From Opitutia bacterium (GTDB taxonomy: Bacteria > Verrucomicrobiota > Verrucomicrobiia > Opitutales > T3Sed10-336), in the NCBI GenBank assembly GCA_003566885.1, contig PXBO01000021.1, positions 1 to 64,000 on the forward strand: a DNA stretch of 64,000 bases. The letters are read 5' to 3'. Shown in pieces: positions 58,650-64,000 of this stretch. Below the pieces are notes generated by a model. That model saw only the letters and a program-made list of their open reading frames with translations, made no database searches and was not told where the DNA came from. Numbering within the stretch: position 1 is the stretch's first letter; each line of letters starts with the position of its first letter. The position numbers were made by a program, and so were the translations under genes.

Positions 58650-59753
58650 ATGTTACAAGCCGGCATCGTGGGGCTCCCCAACGTGGGGAAATCGACACTT
58701 TTCAACGCGTTAACCAAAACGCACAAGGCGGAATCGGCCAATTACCCGTTCTGCACGATCGATCCAAACGTGGGAGTCGTGACCGTTCCGGACGAGCGCC
58801 TGGCCGTTCTGCAGGGGATCGTTCGGACCGACGTGGTCATTCCGGCGGCCATCGAATTCGTGGACATCGCGGGCCTGGTGGCCGGCGCGAGCAAAGGCGA
58901 GGGTCTGGGGAACCAGTTTCTGTCGAACATCCGCGAAGTGGACGCCATCGTGCATGTGGTGCGCTGCTTCGATGACGACAACATCCTGCACAGCATGGGC
59001 GGGGTGGATCCGATCCGGGACATCGAAACCATCAACACCGAGCTGATTCTGGCCGATATCGCGTCACTGGAAAAGCGGATCGACAAGCTGAAAAAGAAGG
59101 CTCGCGGCAACGACCAGGAAGCCCAATCCCAATTGTCGATCGCCGAAAAGCTCATGCCGCACCTCAACGAAACCAAGCCCGCGATCACCGCGGAGTTGTC
59201 AGACGACGAACGAGCGGTGATGAAGAGTTTCTTCCTGCTTTCCGCAAAACCCATCCTTTACGCCGCCAACGTCGCGGAAGGCGACCTGGCCAACGCCTCC
59301 GCCAACCCGTACGTTCAAAAGGTCGAAACCTACGCCCGGGAACATCACGGAGCCGCCTGCGTCCACGTCAGCGCCCGCCTGGAATCCGAACTGGTCGATC
59401 TGGCCCCGGAGGAAGTGAGGGAATTCCTCGCCGGTTACGGGGTCAAGGACTCCGGCGTCGACACCCTGATACGCGGAGTTTACCAACTCCTGGGTCTGGC
59501 CACCTACTTTACGGCGGGAGAAAAGGAGGTTCGGGCCTGGACCATCACTCTGGGCATGAAAGCCCCCCAGGCGGCCGGTGTCATTCACACCGATTTCGAG
59601 AAGGGATTTATCAAGGCCGAGGTCGTTTCCTACGAGCATCTCAGGGAGTTCGGCGGCATGACGGCGGCCCGGGAGGCGGGAAAGGCACGGCTGGAAGGCA
59701 AGGATTACGTTTTCCAGGACGGCGATGTTGCCCTTTTTCGATTTGCCACTTAA
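58650..59753 (+). CDS. ychF: Redox-regulated P-loop ATPase YchF (Obg family)
   Basis: 367 residues. G1 motif GLPNVGKSTLFNALT, switch region VDIAGLVAGASKGEGLGNQF, and NVAEGDLA in place of the guanine-specificity NKxD, which is why YchF prefers ATP. The C-terminal TGS-like domain is LGLATYFTAGEKEVRAWTIT through DVALFRFAT. YchF binds ribosomes and acts in translation and oxidative-stress response. Single gene, well preserved and of usual length. Confidence 0.96.
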   Translation: MLQAGIVGLPNVGKSTLFNALTKTHKAESANYPFCTIDPNVGVVTVPDERLAVLQGIVRTDVVIPAAIEFVDIAGLVAGASKGEGLGNQFLSNIREVDAIVHVVRCFDDDNILHSMGGVDPIRDIETINTELILADIASLEKRIDKLKKKARGNDQEAQSQLSIAEKLMPHLNETKPAITAELSDDERAVMKSFFLLSAKPILYAANVAEGDLANASANPYVQKVETYAREHHGAACVHVSARLESELVDLAPEEVREFLAGYGVKDSGVDTLIRGVYQLLGLATYFTAGEKEVRAWTITLGMKAPQAAGVIHTDFEKGFIKAEVVSYEHLREFGGMTAAREAGKARLEGKDYVFQDGDVALFRFAT

Positions 59754-59873
59754 CGGTGTGTGACATCGATTGACTTTTTTCAACTTTTGCTCCGTTTTTC
59801 TGTAGAAGTATAACCGATCCCGGAACCTCCTGTCCCTGGACCTGTCGCTGGAAGTGAGGCTAAATCTCTAATT

Positions 59874-60116
59874 ATGAACAACCATCGACCAGAAAGCCGC
59901 GTCATGAAGAAAAAACACACTGAACTATCACTTGGGAAAAAGACAGTCGCCTTGGCTGCTATTGCCGCGATCGGTCTCGGAATCAACGTCACCGGTTGTG
60001 CGCCGGACGATATGCCGCCGCCACCGGATCCTGACCAGCCCGCCCTTCCGGGCGAACCGTTGCCTGAGCCCCAACATCCCGAACAACCGGGAACCCCGCC
60101 GGAGACGCCGCAATAA
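59874..60116 (+). CDS. Small proline-rich lipoprotein
   Basis: 80 residues (70 if the ATG at 59904 is used). A basic start (MKKKHTELSLGKK), hydrophobic core (TVALAAIAAIGLGIN) and lipobox VTGCAP make a clear lipoprotein signal. The mature part is only about 37 residues and nearly all Pro, Glu, Asp and Gln (DDMPPPPDPDQPALPGEPLP), likely disordered. No family is known to me. A strong terminator follows, which supports a real transcript. Confidence 0.7.
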   Translation: MNNHRPESRVMKKKHTELSLGKKTVALAAIAAIGLGINVTGCAPDDMPPPPDPDQPALPGEPLPEPQHPEQPGTPPETPQ

Positions 60117-60180
60117 AGGCGTGACACAGATTCGTTTCAGCGGCCCCGGGAATGAATGATCGGGACCGTCCTTTCAACCC

Positions 60181-60217
60181 AAGAAAGCCGGGCGCGAGCC
60201 CGGCTTTCTTCGTTTTC
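60181..60217 (+). terminator. Intrinsic terminator after the lipoprotein gene
   Basis: aagaaagccgggc, loop gcga, gcccggctttctt, a perfect 13-bp stem, followed by cgtttt. Confidence 0.88.
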
Positions 60218-60298
60218 AGGGAACCCGATCCCGTTTTTCGTTTCCATTGAGCCATTCCATCGTTAAGCCGATTCTAATTTCCATAAACCATAGCAGGC

Positions 60299-60964
60299 AT
60301 GTATCTATTTCTAATTCTCATTATTCCCACGTTCATCCTGGGCATCTACGCCCAGCGGAAGGTTACGTCGACCTACAACAAGTGGGTTCAAGTCCCTTCC
60401 CGGGGTGGTATCACCGGTCGTGAAGCGGCCGACGCCGTTATGCGCAAAGCGGGAGTGGTCGGCGTCCAGATCGTGGAAACAGGCGGCCACCTGACCGACC
60501 ACTACGATCCCGTCAACAAACGTCTGGTGCTGAGCAGCGAGAACTACCGGGGCACCAGTCTGGCCGCCCTCGGGGTGGCCGCGCACGAGGCGGGTCACGC
60601 CATCCAGCACAAGGTCGGATATCATGCGCTCAAGCTGCGTATGGCCCTGGTGCCGATCACCAATATTTCCGCGCAGATGCTGCCCCTGATCATGATCGGC
60701 GGTATCATTTTCAACATGCTTGGGTTGCTGATGCTTGGGGTGTTCGTCTATCTGATCTTGACCATCTTCCAGCTGGTCACTTTGCCCGTCGAGTTCGACG
60801 CCAGCCGCCGGGCCAAAAAGGAACTGGTCGCCATCGGAATAATCGGGCCGGACGAAATGCCGGGAGTGAGCCAGACTCTGAACGCAGCCGCACTGACGTA
60901 CGTCGCCGCCTTCGTCAGCAGCCTGGCCAATCTGATTTATCTTTTCCTGCTGACCCGCAGGTAA
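60299..60964 (+). CDS. YugP-like membrane zinc metallopeptidase
   Basis: 221 residues. N-terminal helix (MYLFLILIIPTFILGIYA), then GITGREAADAVMRKAGV and YDPVNKRLVLSSENYRGTSL, then the zinc motif HEAGHAIQH, two helices (LVPITNISAQMLPLIMIGGI, MLGLLMLGVFVYLILTIFQL) and EFDASRRAKKEL, which carries the third ligand region, and a final helix. This is the layout of the YugP (Zn_peptidase_2) family of small membrane-embedded metallopeptidases of unknown substrate. It is full length and convergent with the TamA/BamA-like gene. Confidence 0.9.
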   Translation: MYLFLILIIPTFILGIYAQRKVTSTYNKWVQVPSRGGITGREAADAVMRKAGVVGVQIVETGGHLTDHYDPVNKRLVLSSENYRGTSLAALGVAAHEAGHAIQHKVGYHALKLRMALVPITNISAQMLPLIMIGGIIFNMLGLLMLGVFVYLILTIFQLVTLPVEFDASRRAKKELVAIGIIGPDEMPGVSQTLNAAALTYVAAFVSSLANLIYLFLLTRR

Positions 60965-60998
60965 GGAAGAATAGATAGCAGCCATCGGCTTTCCTCGT

Positions 60999-63098
60999 CT
61001 AGAAAGGGAAGCCGATGGAAAGGTGGAGCGTGCCGGACGGATCCCTTTCCCGGGGATTCAAATTGTGCCCATACTCCAATCGAATTGGTCCGATAAAGGT
61101 TTTATAGCGGATACCCGCTCCGATCGAGTAAAGCTCCTCATCCCACGGATACCCCGAGAATCTCCGGGCAATGGCCAGTGAATCGGAAAACAAAACCACC
61201 GACCAATTAGGAGTCAGCACCTGCTCGAACTCCAGGTTCAGCAAGGTATAAATCTCCGAGCCGGCCAAACGACCCGCCTCATTGCGGGAGGCCGCCTGAC
61301 CGAACTGGTATCCGCGAATGGAACTGTCACCTCCCGGAAAGAACCGCTTGTTGAAGGGAAGGTTGTCGCTCACCGATCCTTCGGTATGCACCAACCCATG
61401 GGTGAGACCGGCATTGATGTAAGCTCCGCGTCCGATTCCCTTGTGCCAGGAGGTGCCCAGTTCCAGCCGTTGATAGTTGGCCTCGCCGAGAAAATATTCC
61501 GACGCCCCCTCGGTAATCGCAAAGAGACTGTGCCCGCTCCTGGGATAAATCGGGTTGTCCCGCCTGTCATGGCGAACGTCGAAGCCGATCGATCCCACCT
61601 GCGCGCGCCCGATTCCGTCTTCCTCCACCAGGTCAAAGCGTCCCGACTGAAGCAATTGATAGCTGTAACGCAGGGTCAAATCGCTGTCGATCCGAGGCGC
61701 ATACTTCTGCAGGCCGACAGTGCCGCCGTACTCGGTGCGAATAAAATCAATTTCCTCGCGGCGTAAAGCGCTGGCCCGTCCGAAGGCGTTAATGTCCTCT
61801 CCAAAAACCTCCGGCATGGTGTAGAGATAATCGGCACTGGATGACTTAAAAGATTGAATGGCCATGAGCCGGGAACGGTGCGCCCGGCCGAAGATGTTGT
61901 ACTGCTCGATCTCCAGACCGCCCCGCAACAGTTCGTAACTCCCGTAACCAAAGAGCAGGCTGATATCGACCTCCTTGCCTTCGCGCAAACGGAAGACCAC
62001 ATTGCGGGTCTCCTCATCCACTTCTTCGTAGGACACTTCGACCCGATCGAAAACTCCCAGCCGGGCCAGGCGAAAGCGCGCCTGATCCATTTCCAGGCGA
62101 TCCAACTGGTCGCCCGACCTCGCCCGGACGCGCCGCCGAAGGACGGATTCCCTCGTTTTCTCCGCCCCCTCGAAGAGAACGTCGGCGACGTATATCTTGT
62201 TTCCGGTTCGAACCTGAAACAGCAGGTCCACTTCAACCCGATCATCCAGCTCCTCGCGCGCAAGCGTTGTCACCTCCACCCGTGCATCCGGATAGCCCTG
62301 ACGGTAGAAACTGTTGCGCAGGTCCAGACTGCGGTCCTGTACCCACATACGCGAAAACGGTCTGCCCGGCTCACGGTCAACCACCTGTGAAGGCTCGTCT
62401 TCACCTTCGACAAACACCTCCTCGCGCGAAGTCCGGACTATCGTTTGTTTCCCCTCCTCCACCCCGATGCGCACCGAAACCGCTCCGGAGTCCTCATCAC
62501 GCTCCATGGACAACAGGGTGACCCGCGCCCTCTCGTATCCCCGACCGACCAGCAGTTCCCGCAGATTCCCGATACTGCCGTCCAGGCGTCGCGGGGTGAA
62601 AGCCCGCGTTCCCCTGAGCCGAAAAAGAAAGTCGGACGGCACAAAATAGGTTTCCGCCTCGCTGCGATCGAGTACCGTCAACCCTTCAAATTCAATCCGG
62701 TCATAATAAAAGAGCACCCCTTCGTCGATGTGGAACCGTACGGCCCGGGCCATCAATGGTCGCGGCAGAAGGGTATCCAACCGGTCGGTCCAGGTAAAAT
62801 GTTCTACCGTACCGTCCTCCAACGTCACCCGCGCGGAGATGGTGGGCCGCAGGTAACCGTCCTGCTGCACCCGCGAAATCAGGATAAAAACCGCATCCTC
62901 GATAAAGTTGGCGTCGAAAAATCGCCGCTCTTCCTCCGTATCCAGAAGTTCGATCGTACGGCGAAGTTCCCGATTTCCCCAGAACCCGAAGCCTCTCACC
63001 TTCAATTTAGGCGAATCGCCCTCCTCCTCGGCGACCGCGACCGGCGCCGGCAACAGGATCATCAAAGCCAAAACGAAAATCGAAAAACGTTTCTTCAT
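60999..63098 (-). CDS. Omp85 family outer membrane protein, TamA/BamA-like
   Basis: 699 residues from ATG 63096-63098, overlapping the tamB stop by ATGA. Signal peptide (FSIFVLALMILLPAPVAVA). POTRA-type domains fill about 30-380 (VRGFGFWGNRELRRTIELLD, RIEFEGLTVLDRSEAETYFV, KIYVADVLFEGAEKTRESVL). A C-terminal beta-barrel includes the conserved RGY-type stretch FFPGGDSSIRGYQFGQAASR and IRYKTFIGPIRLEYGHNLNP, ending in IGFPF with a terminal Phe. Coupling to tamB indicates TamA, which with TamB inserts outer membrane proteins or moves lipids. BamA itself is expected elsewhere. Confidence 0.92.
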   Translation of the reverse strand: MKKRFSIFVLALMILLPAPVAVAEEEGDSPKLKVRGFGFWGNRELRRTIELLDTEEERRFFDANFIEDAVFILISRVQQDGYLRPTISARVTLEDGTVEHFTWTDRLDTLLPRPLMARAVRFHIDEGVLFYYDRIEFEGLTVLDRSEAETYFVPSDFLFRLRGTRAFTPRRLDGSIGNLRELLVGRGYERARVTLLSMERDEDSGAVSVRIGVEEGKQTIVRTSREEVFVEGEDEPSQVVDREPGRPFSRMWVQDRSLDLRNSFYRQGYPDARVEVTTLAREELDDRVEVDLLFQVRTGNKIYVADVLFEGAEKTRESVLRRRVRARSGDQLDRLEMDQARFRLARLGVFDRVEVSYEEVDEETRNVVFRLREGKEVDISLLFGYGSYELLRGGLEIEQYNIFGRAHRSRLMAIQSFKSSSADYLYTMPEVFGEDINAFGRASALRREEIDFIRTEYGGTVGLQKYAPRIDSDLTLRYSYQLLQSGRFDLVEEDGIGRAQVGSIGFDVRHDRRDNPIYPRSGHSLFAITEGASEYFLGEANYQRLELGTSWHKGIGRGAYINAGLTHGLVHTEGSVSDNLPFNKRFFPGGDSSIRGYQFGQAASRNEAGRLAGSEIYTLLNLEFEQVLTPNWSVVLFSDSLAIARRFSGYPWDEELYSIGAGIRYKTFIGPIRLEYGHNLNPRERDPSGTLHLSIGFPF

Positions 63099-64000
63099 CG
63101 ACTGTAAAACTTCCACTTGATTCCCGCATTGAACGCATCGAAGCGGTCGTATTCACCAACCAAACCGACCCGGGGCCAGAACATGTACTCCAAATAAAAG
63201 GTCTCTCTTCCCTGCTCGGATATATTTTCGCCCGAACGAATGGTCAGTCGCTCCGCGGCGTCGTCATCTCCGCCGAATTCCAGGAAAAGGTTCTGCGCGA
63301 TATAAAGGGCCAGCTTGGTGGCCTTCTGTTGACCGGTGAACTGCAGCTCATCTCGGGGAAGTTCTCCCGCGGTAATCATCAGAAGAATCGCCTCCGAGCT
63401 CAGCGGAGGGTGGGAGGTGAACTCCAGGGACGGATCGTCCGCGGTTCCGCTGAGTTCCATGTTAAGATCGTATCCAAAAAGCCGTGTCGAGGCGGTAATA
63501 AACAATTGAGGTTGATAAGGATTATCCTGACTCAAGGTAATCGTGCCCTGATTGATACGCATGGTGGCGAACGGGAAGCGAACTCCGCCGGAATTGATCT
63601 GCACCTCGCCAATGGCCTGGGGCTCAAGCAGGGTTCCGCGCACGTTAAAGTTTGCCGACAATCGGCCACGAAAACCCGGGGCACGGACCGACAGGAAGCG
63701 ATCCCCTTCAATATCGATATCGAGCACCCACTCGGAGAAGGGATCCTGATCGACGCTAAAAAACGGGGGCCTCCGCTCGGGAGTGGCTACGGAGACAGGG
63801 GCCATGGCGCGCAATTCGGTGATCACCAGGCTCTCGCGCATGTTGATATGACCCGATACCGATGGCGTCTCGTCCGCGTCGCCGCGAATCGCCAGATCAA
63901 CGTCACCCCGAATGACCAGTCCGGGCTGGCGGGTCAACGGCAGGTTGTTGCCCCGTACCGTCAGTTCGAAGTCGGGTTCCAGGCTTTCCGGCAGGGTCAA
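63095..64000 (-). CDS. tamB: TamB family translocation/assembly protein (C-terminal part)
   Basis: The frame is open to the right edge, so only the last 301 or so residues are visible. They show the repetitive beta-strand pattern of the TamB (DUF490) C-terminal domain (GRLSANFNVRGTLLEPQAIG, GEVQINSGGVRFPFATMRIN, PYQPQLFITASTRLFGYDLN, LEFTSHPPLSSEAILLMIT) and the final strands FNAGIKWKFYSR. TamB spans the periplasm between inner membrane and TamA. The stop overlaps the start of the TamA gene (ATGA), so the two are translated together. TamB is often upstream or downstream of tamA; here tamB comes first. Confidence 0.9.
   Translation of the reverse strand: MTLPESLEPDFELTVRGNNLPLTRQPGLVIRGDVDLAIRGDADETPSVSGHINMRESLVITELRAMAPVSVATPERRPPFFSVDQDPFSEWVLDIDIEGDRFLSVRAPGFRGRLSANFNVRGTLLEPQAIGEVQINSGGVRFPFATMRINQGTITLSQDNPYQPQLFITASTRLFGYDLNMELSGTADDPSLEFTSHPPLSSEAILLMITAGELPRDELQFTGQQKATKLALYIAQNLFLEFGGDDDAAERLTIRSGENISEQGRETFYLEYMFWPRVGLVGEYDRFDAFNAGIKWKFYSR

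Overview
The window looks like chromosomal DNA of a member of Verrucomicrobiota, probably class Opitutia (Opitutales/Puniceicoccales-like). This is an inference from gene content: a PVC-type membrane-bound dehydrogenase with a C-terminal haem domain, DUF1080 and DUF6807 (PmoA-like) proteins beside a Tat-exported sugar isomerase-like protein, a BlaI/M56 pair with a huge periplasmic tail, a tryptophanase and a long MoxR/vWA operon, in GC-rich DNA where many starts lack a strong Shine-Dalgarno. No rRNA is present. Three tRNAs are seen: Leu(TAG), a Met(CAT) of initiator type, and Pro(GGG).

Layout. 1-1245: a truncated secreted amidohydrolase on the minus strand, absent from the ORF track. 1.5-4.9 kb: a decayed accessory or defence-like island with a Nudix hydrolase, a DUF3427-type helicase that has lost its core, an intact Phd-like antitoxin overlapping a PIN toxin broken by one extra base, a UvrD-like helicase remnant and a small membrane protein. 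5-14.7 kb: a TlpA-like thioredoxin, an unknown membrane protein, a BlaI repressor and BlaR1-like M56 sensor behind a promoter flanked by two identical dyads, a GH53-esterase fusion and a GNAT acetyltransferase. 14.9-24.5 kb (plus strand): a PVC dehydrogenase/HEAT/haem protein, pdxH, a UMF1-type transporter, a GH57 enzyme, mnmA and a large conserved protein of unknown function. 24.6-25.2 kb: two tiny membrane proteins missed by the track, tRNA-Leu and a G-rich tract.

25.2-37.2 kb: a seven-gene minus-strand operon, MoxR - DUF58 - BatA-like vWA - DUF4175-like - vWA/amidotransferase-like - HEAT repeat - DUF4159, with ATGA overlaps at three junctions. It is the best candidate in the window for a coherent but functionally undescribed system: a AAA+ chaperone working with three MIDAS-bearing vWA proteins and large periplasmic partners.

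37.5-54.8 kb: mostly housekeeping genes (tryptophanase, ABC-F ATPase, ATP-grasp/alpha-E fusion, cysK, infA, tadA, Mn-type sod, TolB-like protein, Mrp/ApbC ATPase without its CxxC), then a 1148-residue LplT-acyltransferase-acyl-ACP-synthetase fusion and a GAFTGA-containing sigma-54 activator with an unfamiliar N-terminal domain. 55-58.5 kb: a small carbohydrate cluster (DUF6807, TIM-barrel isomerase-like, DUF1080 lipoprotein) split by the tRNA-Met gene. 58.6-64 kb: ychF, a Pro-rich lipoprotein, a YugP-like zinc peptidase, and a TamA/BamA-TamB pair whose tamB runs off the window.

Dispersed repeats seen by eye: a two-block repeat at 11.1 and 14.0 kb, a palindrome at 3.4 and 26.1 kb, and several strong inverted repeats in intergenic DNA. 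All family assignments come from reading the translations; no database search was possible.
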